The notes beneath the pieces were generated by a model. The model searched no databases, was not told the DNA's origin, and saw only the letters and a program-made list of their open reading frames with translations. Source: Pseudoruegeria sp. HB172150 (GTDB lineage Bacteria; Pseudomonadota; Alphaproteobacteria; Rhodobacterales; Rhodobacteraceae). Taken from it: a stretch of 64,000 bases of DNA. A program made the translations under genes and the position numbers. Shown here piece by piece: positions 43,875 to 53,583 of the stretch (positions within the stretch are counted from its first letter, which is position 1; each line of letters opens with the position of its first letter). The stretch lies in the NCBI RefSeq assembly GCF_013184805.1, contig NZ_JAATNG010000001.1:620001-684000 (forward strand), in the 5' to 3' direction.

Positions 43875-44939
43875 ATGGCCGACCTCTGCATCACCAATTG
43901 CCACATTCATCTCTTCACCCGGAACCACATACCGTCCGACTATCCGTCGCCGCTTCTGCGGCCGTTCCGGCGATTACCGTTTCTGGTTCGGTTCTTTGCC
44001 TGGGTTGCGCGGGTAATCAATCGAACGGACTGGGCGGACATGCTCGACCGCCTTTATCGATTCCAGCAGGAATCGGACAAGGTCGAGCAGCGCGAGATAC
44101 TGGAGGCAGTACGAGGGTATTATCCGGAGGGGACCCGGTTTGTCGTTCTGCCGATGGACATGAGCTGCATCGGGTACGGGCCCGTCCCGATGTCGCTGAA
44201 AGAGCAGCATGACGAACTCAACCGGCTGCAGGTGAACGACAAGGCGCCGGGCAGCATAATCCCCTTCGCCACGATGGACCCCAGATCGCAGGCCAGCATC
44301 GACGAGGGGATGCGCGCAATCCGCGAGTTGCAGTTCAAGGGACTGAAACTGTATCCGCGACTGGGTTTCGCGCCCGATGATCCGGCGCTGATGGACCAGG
44401 TTTATCCTAATCTCGCGGAACAGGGTTTGCCCGTGATGACCCACTGTTCGCGGGGTGGCGTGCAGGGGCGTGAGCTGAGCGATTTCACCGCCGATCGGTA
44501 TAGCGAGCCGGACGCTTTTCTGCCCGTGCTGCAGAAATTTCCTAAGCTGCGCGTCTGTCTGGCGCATTTCGGCGGCCAGCGCGACTGGGAGGCTTATGCG
44601 CGTGGCGAGGCACCGACCGGGAACGACAACTGGCAAGTGCGGATTCGCCGGCTGATCTGTAGCGACGACTGGCCCGGGCTGTGGACGGATATCTCCTATA
44701 CCCTGTTCTATTTCGACGACTACATCCCCTACCTGCGGATCTTCCTGCTGGCGGATGACGACGCAGGCAAACGATTGCGCGAACGCGTTCTGTTCGGGTC
44801 GGATTTCTACATGACGCGTCGCGAGGCCCTGTCAGAGCGGGATATCTGTTTTCGCCTGCGGAATGCGTTGGGGGAAGAAACCTTCCGCCAGATTGCGGAG
44901 ACCAATCCGCATGCCTGGCTGACGGGTGAAGGCCTGTAA
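43875..44939 (+). CDS. Amidohydrolase-2 family (ACMSD-like) metal-dependent hydrolase
   Basis: 354 residues with a TIM-barrel amidohydrolase pattern. The metal ligands are CHIHLF at the N-terminus (HxH), LPVMTHCSRGG (His), VCLAHFGG (His) and RVLFGSDFYMT (Asp). FKGLKLYPRLGFAPDD is the usual K-containing strand. Such enzymes hydrolyse or decarboxylate carboxylated aromatics or lactones; the substrate is unknown. A hydrophobic stretch (LPFLVRFFAWVARVI) near residue 40 is unusual and may be a lid or membrane-contact helix. Confidence 0.8.
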   Translation: MADLCITNCHIHLFTRNHIPSDYPSPLLRPFRRLPFLVRFFAWVARVINRTDWADMLDRLYRFQQESDKVEQREILEAVRGYYPEGTRFVVLPMDMSCIGYGPVPMSLKEQHDELNRLQVNDKAPGSIIPFATMDPRSQASIDEGMRAIRELQFKGLKLYPRLGFAPDDPALMDQVYPNLAEQGLPVMTHCSRGGVQGRELSDFTADRYSEPDAFLPVLQKFPKLRVCLAHFGGQRDWEAYARGEAPTGNDNWQVRIRRLICSDDWPGLWTDISYTLFYFDDYIPYLRIFLLADDDAGKRLRERVLFGSDFYMTRREALSERDICFRLRNALGEETFRQIAETNPHAWLTGEGL

Positions 44940-45028
44940 CGGACGTTCCCGTCTCTGCCAGCTGCATCAGACGGTGGACCTTGTATCGGAGCTTGGGTAA
45001 TCGGGGGACGGTTTACTGAGAGGTCCCC

Positions 45029-46381
45029 ATGTCGAGCCACGGCCCCGCGATTCCCATGACCGCCCGCAAGTCGGGACCGCTGAAAGGCACGGCGCATGTG
45101 CCGGGGGACAAGTCGATTTCGCACCGCTCACTGATCCTCGGCGCGCTGGCGGTGGGTGAGACGCGGATCTCGGGCCTGCTGGAAGGGCAGGACGTGCTGG
45201 ATACCGCCGCCGCAATGCGGGCTTTCGGGGCCGACGTCGTCGAGGAGGGCGGCGGCCACTGGCGGGTGCACGGCGTCGGCATCGGCGGCTTTTCCGAGCC
45301 GGAGGATGTGATCGATTACGGTAACTCCGGCACCGGGGTGCGGCTGGTCATGGGGGCGATGGCGACCACGGCGATCACCGCGACCTTTACCGGGGATGCG
45401 AGTTTGCGGAAGCGGCCGATGGGGCGGATCACCGACCCCCTGGCGCTGTTCGGGACGCGGGCCTATGGGCGCGCGGGCGGGCGGCTGCCGATGACGCTGG
45501 TGGGTGCGGCGGATCCGGTGCCGGTGCGCTATACCCTGCCGATGGCCTCGGCGCAGGTGAAATCCGCGGTGCTGCTGGCCGGGCTGAACGCGCGGGGCGA
45601 GACTGTGGTGATCGAGCCGGAGGCGACGCGGGATCATACCGAGCGGATGCTGACGGGGTTCGGCGCGGAAATCTCCGTCGAGCCGCTGGCAGAGGAGCGG
45701 GTGATCACGCTGGTCGGGCAGCCGGAGCTACGCCCGCAGGTGATCGCGGTGCCGCGCGATCCGTCCTCGGCGGCGTTCCCGGTCTGCGCGGCGCTGATCG
45801 TCGAGGGATCGGACGTTCTGGTACCGAATATCGGGCTGAACCCGACGCGGGCCGGGCTTTATGAGACGCTGCGCGAGATGGGCGCGGACCTGACCCTTGA
45901 GAACGAGCGGGTCGAGGGCGGTGAGCCGGTGGCGGACCTGCGGGCGCGGTTCTCTCCCGACATGCAGGGGATCGAGGTGCCGCCGGAGCGGGCGCCGTCG
46001 ATGATCGACGAATACCCGATCCTGTCGGTGGTGGCGGCGAATGCGACGGGCAAGACCGTCATGCGCGGCGTCAAGGAACTGCGGGTGAAGGAGAGCGACC
46101 GCATCGACGCGATGGCGCGCGGGCTGGAGGCCTGCGGTGTGATCATCGAGGAGGACGAGGACACTCTGATCGTGCATGGCATGGGCGCGGGCGGCGTGCC
46201 GGGCGGCGCCACCGCCGAGGCGCGGCTGGATCACCGGATCGCCATGTCCTTCATGTGCTGCGGGATGGCGGCGAAGAAGCCGGTGAAGATCGATGACAGC
46301 GGGCCGATCGCGACGTCCTTCCCGATCTTCGAACCGCTGATGGCGGGGCTGGGCGCGCAGCTGGTCCGGAGCAATTCGTGA
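45029..46381 (+). CDS. aroA: 3-phosphoshikimate 1-carboxyvinyltransferase (class II EPSP synthase)
   Basis: 450 residues, sixth step of the shikimate pathway. All four class II motifs are seen: GDKSISHRS (26-34), SAQVK (174-178), RDHTE (201-205) and NPTR. The glycine loop is GNSGTG (98-103), keeping Gly101 where the CP4-type tolerant enzyme has Ala. ATG 45029 is close to GAGAGGT. It begins the conserved aroA-cmk-rpsA-ihfB block; the stop overlaps the next GTG. Confidence 0.96.
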   Translation: MSSHGPAIPMTARKSGPLKGTAHVPGDKSISHRSLILGALAVGETRISGLLEGQDVLDTAAAMRAFGADVVEEGGGHWRVHGVGIGGFSEPEDVIDYGNSGTGVRLVMGAMATTAITATFTGDASLRKRPMGRITDPLALFGTRAYGRAGGRLPMTLVGAADPVPVRYTLPMASAQVKSAVLLAGLNARGETVVIEPEATRDHTERMLTGFGAEISVEPLAEERVITLVGQPELRPQVIAVPRDPSSAAFPVCAALIVEGSDVLVPNIGLNPTRAGLYETLREMGADLTLENERVEGGEPVADLRARFSPDMQGIEVPPERAPSMIDEYPILSVVAANATGKTVMRGVKELRVKESDRIDAMARGLEACGVIIEEDEDTLIVHGMGAGGVPGGATAEARLDHRIAMSFMCCGMAAKKPVKIDDSGPIATSFPIFEPLMAGLGAQLVRSNS

Positions 46382-46773
46382 GCGCGTATTTCGGGCACTG
46401 GCGGCTGATCCCGGAAATCAGCCACTACTCGGCGGGCGGCCCCCCGGAGCGCGGCGACTATGTGATCGAGGACCGTGATGGCGAGATCGCGTTCACCGTC
46501 AGCTGGGAGGCAGAGGGGAAAGAACTGAAGACGGAGTTCGCGGCGCCGGCGGACGGATCGCCGGTGGAGGCGGGGTTTCCCGGGGTCGACAGCTATTCGG
46601 TCACGCATGAGGACGATTTCACCTTGCTGAGCGATGCGATGGCGGGCGGCGAGGCGATCCTGAAAGCGGTGCGCCGTGTGTCGCGGGACGGGCGGTTGAT
46701 GACCGTGCTGCAGGAGAATGCGGACGGGCAGGGCGGCTGGATCCGGATCTTCCAGGTCTACGAGAGGGCGTGA
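46378..46773 (+). CDS. Uncharacterised small protein, possibly lipocalin-like
   Basis: 131 residues from GTG 46378, overlapping the aroA stop by 4 bp. [44 protein letters not shown] suggests a small antiparallel beta barrel, similar in outline to lipocalin-like heme/fatty acid binders. No cysteine or obvious catalytic motif. Tight coupling to aroA and the GFA gene implies one transcript. Confidence 0.7.
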   Translation: MSAYFGHWRLIPEISHYSAGGPPERGDYVIEDRDGEIAFTVSWEAEGKELKTEFAAPADGSPVEAGFPGVDSYSVTHEDDFTLLSDAMAGGEAILKAVRRVSRDGRLMTVLQENADGQGGWIRIFQVYERA

Positions 46774-46775
46774 GC

Positions 46776-47189
46776 ATGGCCGAGGGAAGCTGCCTGTGCG
46801 GGGACGTGCGATACGTGGTGAGCGGGCCGATGCGGCCGGTGATCGCGTGCCACTGCATCCAGTGCCGCAAGACCTCGGGCCATTTCGTGGCCGCGACCTC
46901 GGCGCCGCGGGAGGATGTCGAGGTTTTCGGCGAGGTGTCTTGGTACCAGTCGTCGGACACGGCACGGCGCGGGTTCTGCGGACGCTGTGGGTCGAGCCTG
47001 TTCTGGGACGGGCCGGGGCGGAACCTGTCGATCCATGCGGGGACGCTGGACGGGCCCACAGGCCTGACGCTGATGGGGCATATCTACTGCGCGACGAAGG
47101 GCGACTATTTCGAGATCGCCGACGGGTTGCCGCAGGCGGAGGGCGAGGATCCGGTGTTGACCACCATGATGCCGGATCAAGGGGTCTGA
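46776..47189 (+). CDS. GFA-family zinc-binding protein (second paralog)
   Basis: 137 residues from ATG 46776; a GTG at 46770 is an alternative. The cysteine set [21 protein letters not shown] and [12 protein letters not shown] is the Gfa/CENP-V zinc-binding pattern. Stop overlaps the start of cmk (TGATG). The function is not predictable beyond a possible glutathione-conjugate carbon-sulfur lyase-type role. Confidence 0.85.
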   Translation: MAEGSCLCGDVRYVVSGPMRPVIACHCIQCRKTSGHFVAATSAPREDVEVFGEVSWYQSSDTARRGFCGRCGSSLFWDGPGRNLSIHAGTLDGPTGLTLMGHIYCATKGDYFEIADGLPQAEGEDPVLTTMMPDQGV

Positions 47190-47818
47190 TGCCCGCAGGT
47201 TCCGCATTCACCGTCGCCATCGACGGGCCGGCGGCAGCCGGGAAGGGGACGGTCTCCAAGGAGGTCGCGCGGCATTTCGGGTTCGCGCATCTTGATACCG
47301 GGTTGCTGTATCGCGCCGTGGGCCGGCGGGTGCTGGATGGCGAGGATGCGCTGGCGGCGGCTCAGGCGCTGCGGCCGGAGGACCTGCATCGCGATGGTCT
47401 GCGGTCGCCCGAGGTGGCGTCCGCCGCGAGCGAGGTGGCGGTGCGCGGCGATGTGCGCAGGGCGCTGGTGGCGTTTCAGCAGGGCTTTGCCCGGCAGGAG
47501 GGCGGCGCGGTTCTGGACGGGCGCGATATCGGCACGGTGATCTGCCCGGGGGCGGAAGCGAAGCTTTACGTGACCGCCTCGGACGAGGTGCGGGCGCGGC
47601 GGCGGTTTATCGAGTTGCAGGCGACGGGGCATGACGTCACCTTTGACGGGGTGCTTGCGGATCTGAAGGCGCGGGATGCGCGGGACAGCGGGCGGACCGA
47701 CGCACCGCTGGCGATGGCGCCGGACGCGGTGCTGATCGACACGAGCGAAATGAGTATCGACGAGGCGGTGGCGGCGTCCATCGCGGCGGTCGAGGCGCGG
47801 ATGACAGGAGAGCGATGA
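47189..47818 (+). CDS. cmk: Cytidylate kinase
   Basis: 209 residues phosphorylating CMP/dCMP. P-loop [33 protein letters not shown] and [24 protein letters not shown], then RARRR in the lid and [12 protein letters not shown] 47189 overlaps the GFA stop; the end overlaps the aldo-keto reductase start. Confidence 0.95.
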   Translation: MPAGSAFTVAIDGPAAAGKGTVSKEVARHFGFAHLDTGLLYRAVGRRVLDGEDALAAAQALRPEDLHRDGLRSPEVASAASEVAVRGDVRRALVAFQQGFARQEGGAVLDGRDIGTVICPGAEAKLYVTASDEVRARRRFIELQATGHDVTFDGVLADLKARDARDSGRTDAPLAMAPDAVLIDTSEMSIDEAVAASIAAVEARMTGER

Positions 47819-48816
47819 TGCAGCAGCGTGAACTGGGCAAGGGCGGGGCGAAGATCTCTCCGATGGGGATCGGGGCGATGTCCTTCGCCGATTTCTACGG
47901 GCCGACGGACGAGGCGGAGAGCCACGCGATCCTCGATGCCGCGATGGAGCTGGGGATCAGCCATATCGACACGTCGAACGTCTATGGTGCGGGGCGGTCG
48001 GAAACCGCCATCGGCACCTATCTGGCGAAGCGACCGGAGGCGCGGGACTTCTTTTCCATCGCCACCAAGGGCGGGATCGCGCGGAGCCCGGAAGGGGAAC
48101 GGTATTACGACAACTCGGCGTCGTATCTGGAAGGCGAGCTGGACAAGAGCCTGAAGCGGCTGGGGGTGGAGTGCGTCGATCTCTACTATATCCACCGGCG
48201 GCAGGCGGAGATGCCCATCGAGGAAGCGGCAGAGGCGCTGGCGTTGCTGGTGCAGAAGGGCAAGACGAAATCCATCGGCTTTTCCGAGATCGCGCCGTCG
48301 TCCCTGCGGCGGGCGGCGGCGGTGGCGCCGGTTGCGGCGGTGCAGTCGGAATATTCGCTGTCGACGCGCTCGCCCGAGCTGGGGCTGGTGCAGACCTGCG
48401 CGGAGCTGGGCGTGGCGCTGGTAGCGTTTTCGCCGGTGGGGCGCGGGCTGCTGACGGACGATCCGCATACGCCGGAGCGGGTGGAGACGATCCCGTTCCT
48501 GAAGTCGAATCCGCGGTTCGAGCCGACGAACCTGCGTTACAACCTCGAGATCACCGACCGGTTCCGCCGGCTGGCGGCGGCGCTGGGAGAACCGGCGGCG
48601 GCGCTGGCGATTGCGTGGCTGATTTCGCGCGGGGATCAGGTGATCCCGATTCCGGGGACGCGCTCGGTGCGGCATTTTCGCGAGCTGGCGCGAGGCGCGG
48701 AGCTGAAGCTGGGCGCGTCGGAACTGGCCTCTATCGAGGATGTGCTGCCGGTGGGATGGGCGCATGGCGACCGCTACAACACCGGGCAGTGGAACGGGCC
48801 GGAACGCTATTGCTGA
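47815..48816 (+). CDS. Aldo/keto reductase
   Basis: 333 residues, NADPH-linked (alpha/beta)8 barrel. Catalytic tetrad: D and Y in [15 protein letters not shown] in FSIATKGG, H in [20 protein letters not shown] is the typical late NADP-binding motif. Related to YhdN/tas-like reductases of unspecific aldehydes. Start ATG 47815 overlaps the cmk stop, so translation is probably coupled. Confidence 0.9.
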   Translation: MMQQRELGKGGAKISPMGIGAMSFADFYGPTDEAESHAILDAAMELGISHIDTSNVYGAGRSETAIGTYLAKRPEARDFFSIATKGGIARSPEGERYYDNSASYLEGELDKSLKRLGVECVDLYYIHRRQAEMPIEEAAEALALLVQKGKTKSIGFSEIAPSSLRRAAAVAPVAAVQSEYSLSTRSPELGLVQTCAELGVALVAFSPVGRGLLTDDPHTPERVETIPFLKSNPRFEPTNLRYNLEITDRFRRLAAALGEPAAALAIAWLISRGDQVIPIPGTRSVRHFRELARGAELKLGASELASIEDVLPVGWAHGDRYNTGQWNGPERYC

Positions 48817-48826
48817 CCTGCACGGG

Positions 48827-49271
48827 GTGAGCGGGATCGCTCTGGCGCCCGCGTCGGCGCGCGATGCGGACCGGCTGGCGGATATCCGTGTGGAGGCGAT
48901 GCGCATGAGCCTGGAGGCGCTGGGGCGGTTCGATCCGGTCAGGGCGCGGGCGCGGTTTTTTTGACCGTTTCGAGCCCGGCGATACGCGGCTGATCCTGGT
49001 AGGCGAGGTGCTGGCGGGGTTTGTCGTGGTGCGGGTGCAGGCGGATCACCTGTATCTCGACCACCTTTATCTGCGGCCCGCGATGCAGGGTGGCGGCAGG
49101 GGCCGCGCAGTGGTGGAGATCATCCAGCAGGAGGCGCGCGATGCGAAGCTGCCGCTGCGCCTTATGGCGCTGAGGGACAGCCCGGCGAACGGTTTCTACC
49201 AGCGCTGCGGGTTCCGGATGACCGGCAGCGACGAGTGGGACGTTCATTACGAGTGGTGTGCCGCCGGTTAG
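48827..49271 (+). pseudogene. GNAT acetyltransferase interrupted by a one-base frameshift in a T7 tract
   Basis: The N-terminal part VSGIALAPASARDADRLADIRVEAMRMSLEAL...RARARFF runs from GTG 48827 to a TGA at 48962-48964. The rest (DRFEPGDTRLILVGEVLAGFVVV, LYLDHLYLRPAMQGGGRGRAVVEIIQQEA, NGFYQRCGFRMTG) continues in the next frame to 49271. The run of seven Ts (48956-48962) would restore one frame if it had six. Either a recent mutation, a sequencing error, or a slippery site producing a full-length enzyme of about 147 residues. The acetyl-CoA loop Q..GG.GR is present in the second half. Confidence 0.75.
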
Positions 49272-49963
49272 CCGAGCTGGCTGAGGGTGAGCGACAGGCA
49301 GAGGCCGAGGGCGACGGCGACGCCCGTCCATTTCTTGTCTTCCTTCCTGGCCTGCGGGAAGACCTCTCGCGCGAGCGACGCGACGACGGCGCCGGCGGCG
49401 AAGCATTTGATCGCGGAGGTCAGTTCGTCGGGTGCGTCGGAGAGCCCCCAGTAGCCGAGAAGTGCTGCGACTGAGAGCAGAACCGCGACGCCGGACCAGA
49501 TCGCGATGACCGTGCCGCGGCTTCTGCCATCCTTCATCATCCGCTTGGCGCCGCCTGCCGCCTCTGGCAAGTTCGACAGGAAGATCGATCCGGCCAGTGC
49601 CGCCACCTGCAGCGCGTCGGAGCCGATCAGGGCGGTGCCGAGGGCGAGGTTTTCGGGCACGCCGTCGAGCGTGACGGCCAGCAGCAGACCGATGCCGCCG
49701 GCATTCGAGAGCTTCGCGTCTACCCAGTTGTCCAGCAGCGTGAACAGGGTCGCGCCGAAGCCGATGGCGACGGTGACGGCGAGGAGCGGCAGGGTTTCGG
49801 TGCTGGGGCGGATCATTTCTTCCATCAAGGAGACGATCAGCGCGCCGCCGGCCATCGAGACGATGAAGCCCTCCGTCTGGTCGCCAAGACCGCGAAAGGC
49901 GCCCCAGACAGCGCCGAGGATCAGCGCAGCAGAGGTGATGAGGATGACGGCGATGACGACCAT
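49268..49963 (-). CDS. ZIP-like metal transporter
   Basis: 231 residues, about seven helices. FTLLDNWVDAK, LLAVTLDGVPENLALGTALIG and FLSNLPEAAGGAKRM match the ZIP-type helix IV/V metal sites (D..PEN and NLPE). Probable inner-membrane transport of zinc, manganese or iron. ATG 49963 is the first start in frame after a long open stretch that runs antisense to rpsA. Opposite in strand to aroA-cmk-rpsA. Its 3' end touches the GNAT remnant. Confidence 0.8.
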   Translation of the reverse strand: MVVIAVILITSAALILGAVWGAFRGLGDQTEGFIVSMAGGALIVSLMEEMIRPSTETLPLLAVTVAIGFGATLFTLLDNWVDAKLSNAGGIGLLLAVTLDGVPENLALGTALIGSDALQVAALAGSIFLSNLPEAAGGAKRMMKDGRSRGTVIAIWSGVAVLLSVAALLGYWGLSDAPDELTSAIKCFAAGAVVASLAREVFPQARKEDKKWTGVAVALGLCLSLTLSQLG

Positions 49964-50224
49964 GAAAGACAGGACGCCGCCGATGGCAGGAGGTTCCCCC
50001 TGACCGCGCGGAAGGGCGCCGACGGCGCGGGGCTTGCATTCGGGCCGGGCGGCGGCTATATCGCGCCCGTCGACAAGGCGGGCAACGCTGCAAGGCAAGA
50101 GGACGAGCAGGGTCGGAAGTTCCGGCCCTCTTTGTTTTGCGGACCGCTTGACCAACGAAACCCCAAGACCGGCGGAGACAACCGCCCGGCCCGAATAGCA
50201 AAATGTAAGGAACTGACACGCCAC

Positions 50225-51907
50225 ATGGCTCATAACGCATCCATGGAGGAATTCGAGGCCCTCCTTAATGAAAGCCTCGAAATCGACACCCCGAACGAAG
50301 GGTCTGTCGTCAAAGGCAAGGTCATCGCGATCGAAGCGGGACAAGCCATCATCGACGTCGGCTACAAGATGGAAGGCCGCGTCGACCTTAAAGAATTCTC
50401 CAATCCCGGTGAAGCGCCCGACATCAGCGTCGGTGACGAGGTCGAGGTGTTCCTTGACCGCGTCGAGAACGCACGCGGCGAAGCGGTCATCAGCCGCGAC
50501 AAGGCCCGCCGCGAGGAAGCCTGGGATCGTCTGGAAAAAGCCTATGCCGACGATGCGCGCGTCGAAGGCGCGATCTTTGGCCGGGTCAAGGGCGGCTTTA
50601 CCGTCGACCTGGGCGGCGCCGTTGCGTTCCTTCCCGGTTCGCAGGTCGATGTGCGCCCGGTGCGCGATGCCGGCCCGCTGATGGGTCTGAAGCAGCCGTT
50701 CCAGATCCTGAAAATGGACCGCCGCCGCGGCAACATCGTTGTCTCGCGCCGCGCGATCCTGGAAGAGAGCCGCGCCGAGCAGCGTGCCGAGGTCATCGGC
50801 AAACTCAGCGAAGGCGATGCCGTCGACGGCGTGGTCAAGAACATCACCGAATACGGCGCCTTCGTCGATCTGGGTGGTGTGGACGGCCTGCTGCACGTCA
50901 CCGACATGGCCTGGCGCCGCGTCAACCATCCGTCCGAGATCCTGTCGATCGGCGAAACCATCAAGGTTCAGGTCATCAAGATCAACAAGGAAACCCACCG
51001 TATCAGCCTGGGCATGAAGCAGCTGCAGGACGATCCGTGGGATTCGGTCGAAGCCAAGTTCCCGCTGGGCTCGGTTCATGCCGGCCGCGTCACGAACATC
51101 ACCGACTACGGTGCGTTCGTCGAGCTGGAGCCGGGCGTCGAGGGCCTGGTGCACGTCTCGGAAATGTCCTGGACCAAGAAGAACGTCCATCCCGGCAAGA
51201 TCGTCTCCACCTCTCAGGAAGTGGATGTCATGGTGCTGGAGATCGACACCGCCAAGCGCCGCGTGTCGCTGGGTCTGAAGCAGACCATGCGCAACCCGTG
51301 GGAAGTGTTCGAAGAACAGTTCCCGGTCGGCACCGAGGTCGAGGGCGAGGTCAAGAACATCACCGAGTTCGGTCTGTTCATCGGTCTCGAGAACGACATC
51401 GACGGCATGGTTCACCTGTCCGACCTGAGCTGGGACCAGCGCGGCGAGGATGCAATCCAGAACTACCGCAAGGGCGACATGGTTAAGGCCGTCGTCACCG
51501 AGGTGGACACCGAGAAAGAGCGTATCTCGCTGTCGATCAAGGCGCTGGAAGGCGATCCGTTCGCGGATGCCGTGGACGGTGTGAAGCGCGGCTCGATCAT
51601 CACCGTGGGCGTCACGGCGATCGAGGACGGCGGCATCGAGGTGGAATACGAAGGCATGAAGTCCTTCATCCGCCGCTCCGACCTGTCGCGTGACCGTGCC
51701 GAGCAGCGACCAGAACGCTTCCAGGTTGGCGACAAGGTCGACGTTCGCGTCACCAACGTCGATCCCAAGTCGCGCCGCCTGGGTCTGTCGATCAAGGCCC
51801 GCGAGATCGCCGAGGAAAAAGAGGCCGTCGAACAGTACGGTTCCTCCGACTCCGGTGCATCGCTTGGGGATATTCTTGGTGCTGCCCTGAAGGGCGACGA
51901 CAACTAG
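50225..51907 (+). CDS. rpsA: 30S ribosomal protein S1
   Basis: 560 residues from ATG 50225 (MAHNASMEEFEALL). Six S1 repeats are visible, e.g. GKVIAIEAGQAIIDVGYKMEGRVDL, GVVKNITEYGAFVDLGGVDGLLHVTDM, GRVTNITDYGAFVELEPGVEGLVHVSEMSW and GEVKNITEFGLFIGLENDIDGMVHLSDLSW. S1 binds mRNA on the small subunit. A terminator follows. Codon use is that of a highly expressed gene. Confidence 0.98.
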   Translation: MAHNASMEEFEALLNESLEIDTPNEGSVVKGKVIAIEAGQAIIDVGYKMEGRVDLKEFSNPGEAPDISVGDEVEVFLDRVENARGEAVISRDKARREEAWDRLEKAYADDARVEGAIFGRVKGGFTVDLGGAVAFLPGSQVDVRPVRDAGPLMGLKQPFQILKMDRRRGNIVVSRRAILEESRAEQRAEVIGKLSEGDAVDGVVKNITEYGAFVDLGGVDGLLHVTDMAWRRVNHPSEILSIGETIKVQVIKINKETHRISLGMKQLQDDPWDSVEAKFPLGSVHAGRVTNITDYGAFVELEPGVEGLVHVSEMSWTKKNVHPGKIVSTSQEVDVMVLEIDTAKRRVSLGLKQTMRNPWEVFEEQFPVGTEVEGEVKNITEFGLFIGLENDIDGMVHLSDLSWDQRGEDAIQNYRKGDMVKAVVTEVDTEKERISLSIKALEGDPFADAVDGVKRGSIITVGVTAIEDGGIEVEYEGMKSFIRRSDLSRDRAEQRPERFQVGDKVDVRVTNVDPKSRRLGLSIKAREIAEEKEAVEQYGSSDSGASLGDILGAALKGDDN

Positions 51908-51930
51908 ACTTGTCGATCTGATAAGTATTG

Positions 51931-51965
51931 AAGCCCCGCATTTAACGTGCGGGGCTTTTTCTTAT
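51931..51965 (+). terminator. Rho-independent terminator of rpsA
   Basis: AAGCCCCGCA (51931-51940) pairs with TGCGGGGCTT (51948-51957); a T-rich run TTTTTCTT follows. Confidence 0.93.
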
Positions 51966-52280
51966 TAATTTACTAAACATGTGAACAATCTAAAAAGTTA
52001 CGTCAGAAACAGAACTAGGCATCACTCGGTGAATGGTCGTATTACCGGACCGAATCAACCACCGGCCAAACCCTGCCCGTTTTTTGCGAATTCATCGGAA
52101 TCATTGCGTTTTTCCGGGTCATAGCCAAAATGGTTGCCGATTGAGACCGTTTTCTCGTGAATTATCACGGGTGGAAGGACTGTTAATGTTTGTGGGCCAA
52201 AGGTTTCGCCTTATAGTCGCCCAAGCCGAAGAGCCGTACCAAAGCGGTCAGAAAAGCTATTACGAAGGGGGAACTTGAAT
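51966..52280. promoter_or_regulatory. ihfB upstream region with candidate promoter
   Basis: About 315 bp, AT-rich at the left end, with no gene that I trust. An 81-codon frame (52033-52278) shows no start signal or family pattern. TTGTGG (52190-52195), 16 nt, TATAGT (52212-52217) is a plausible promoter 64 nt upstream of ihfB. IHF genes are often autoregulated, but no clear IHF site was identified. Confidence 0.35.
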
Positions 52281-52565
52281 ATGATCCGTTCGGAGTTGAT
52301 TCAAAAGATCGCCGACGAAAACCCGCACCTGTTCCAGCGCGATGTCGAGCGGATCGTGAACACGATTTTCGACGAGATCATTGAGGCGATGGCGCGGGGC
52401 GACCGGGTCGAACTGCGCGGATTCGGTGCCTTTTCCGTCAAGCAAAGAGATGCCAGAGTGGGGCGTAACCCGCGTACCGGCGAATCTGTCGAGGTGGAAG
52501 AAAAGCACGTGCCTTTCTTCAAGACCGGCAAGCTGTTGCGCGACAGACTGAACGGGAAAGCCTGA
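52281..52565 (+). CDS. ihfB: Integration host factor subunit beta
   Basis: 94 residues. [33 protein letters not shown] is the HU/IHF helical base, and [38 protein letters not shown] contains the DNA-intercalating NPRTG arm. It pairs with IhfA to bend DNA. ATG 52281 follows AAGGGGGAAC; the TTG at 52275 is ignored. Confidence 0.96.
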   Translation: MIRSELIQKIADENPHLFQRDVERIVNTIFDEIIEAMARGDRVELRGFGAFSVKQRDARVGRNPRTGESVEVEEKHVPFFKTGKLLRDRLNGKA

Positions 52566-52572
52566 CACCCGA

Positions 52573-52932
52573 ATGCGCTACATCCGCTATGCGATCCTGG
52601 CCGTCATCGCGGTCTGCCTTATCACCGTCGCTCTTGCCAATCGCGAACTGGTGACGCTTCACCTGCTGCCGGCGGACCTGGCGGAACTGATCGGTTTCAG
52701 CGCTGACGTGACGCTGCCGTTGTTCTTGGTGATCCTGGGCGGCGTCATTGCCGGTGTGCTTCTGGGCTTCATCTGGGAGTGGATGCGCGAGCACAAGCAC
52801 CGGGCCGAGGCGACACGTCAGCGGCGCGAGAAGGAAAAGCTGGCGCGCGAGGTCAGCAAGATCAAGACAAGCAATCCCGGCGCCGACGACGACGTGCTGG
52901 CCCTGCTTGAGAATGGCAGCAAGGCGGGCTAG
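52573..52932 (+). CDS. lapA: LapA-family membrane protein
   Basis: 119 residues: two helices (about 5-23 and 48-70) followed by a charged coiled-coil-like tail (REHKHRAEATRQRREKEKLAREVSKIK). DUF1049/LapA proteins take part in envelope (LPS) assembly control. Conserved position between ihfB and trpF. Confidence 0.85.
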   Translation: MRYIRYAILAVIAVCLITVALANRELVTLHLLPADLAELIGFSADVTLPLFLVILGGVIAGVLLGFIWEWMREHKHRAEATRQRREKEKLAREVSKIKTSNPGADDDVLALLENGSKAG

Positions 52933-52941
52933 ACCCGCGGC

Positions 52942-53583
52942 ATGACCAATTCCGTCCGGATCAAGTTCTGCGGCCTGCGGACCGCCTCTGACATCGAGGC
53001 GGCGGCCAGGGTTGGTGCGGCCTATGTCGGTTTCAATTTCTTTCCTAAGTCGCCCCGCTACGTGGACATTGACACGGCGGCGGAGCTGGCGGCGCAGGTG
53101 CCGATGGCCATCTGCAAGGTGGCGCTGACCGTGAATGCCGACGACGCGACGCTTGATGCGATCACCGCGAAGGTGCCGCTGGACATGCTTCAACTGCACG
53201 GCAGCGAAACGCCTGACCGCGTGCGAGAGGTGAAGGCGCGTTACGGTCTGCCGGTGATGAAGGCGGTCGGGATCGCCACGGCAGACGATCTGCCGCTGCT
53301 GGAAGGCTATCTGAAGGCGGCGGACCAGATCATGGTCGATGCCAAGCCTGCGCCGGGGGCCGAATTGCCGGGCGGCAACGGCGTTCCCTTTGACTGGCGG
53401 CTGGTTGCCGGGCGACGCTGGCCGGTGCCATGGATGCTTGCGGGCGGGCTTACGGCGGACAACGTGGCCGAGGCAGTGCGCCTGACCGGCGCGCGGCAGG
53501 TGGACCTGTCCTCGGGCATCGAAAGCGCGCCTGGGGTGAAGGACCCGGCGAAGATTGCCGCTTTCGCGGCGGCGCTCGCTTGA
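52942..53583 (+). CDS. trpF: Phosphoribosylanthranilate isomerase
   Basis: 213-residue (beta/alpha)8 enzyme of tryptophan synthesis. It starts with [33 protein letters not shown] (catalytic Cys), with [15 protein letters not shown] and [14 protein letters not shown]...[15 protein letters not shown] at the phosphate site. Usually followed directly by trpB; here three genes intervene. The stop overlaps a TTG start. Confidence 0.95.
   Translation: MTNSVRIKFCGLRTASDIEAAARVGAAYVGFNFFPKSPRYVDIDTAAELAAQVPMAICKVALTVNADDATLDAITAKVPLDMLQLHGSETPDRVREVKARYGLPVMKAVGIATADDLPLLEGYLKAADQIMVDAKPAPGAELPGGNGVPFDWRLVAGRRWPVPWMLAGGLTADNVAEAVRLTGARQVDLSSGIESAPGVKDPAKIAAFAAALA

Noticed and set aside
49964-51415. 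N-terminal extension of the ZIP-like gene antisense to rpsA
   Set aside because: The frame is open only because of codon bias in rpsA on the other strand; the ZIP-like helices start at ATG 49963.
52033-52278. 81-codon frame upstream of ihfB
   Set aside because: No ribosome-binding site, no domain, and it covers the likely ihfB promoter.
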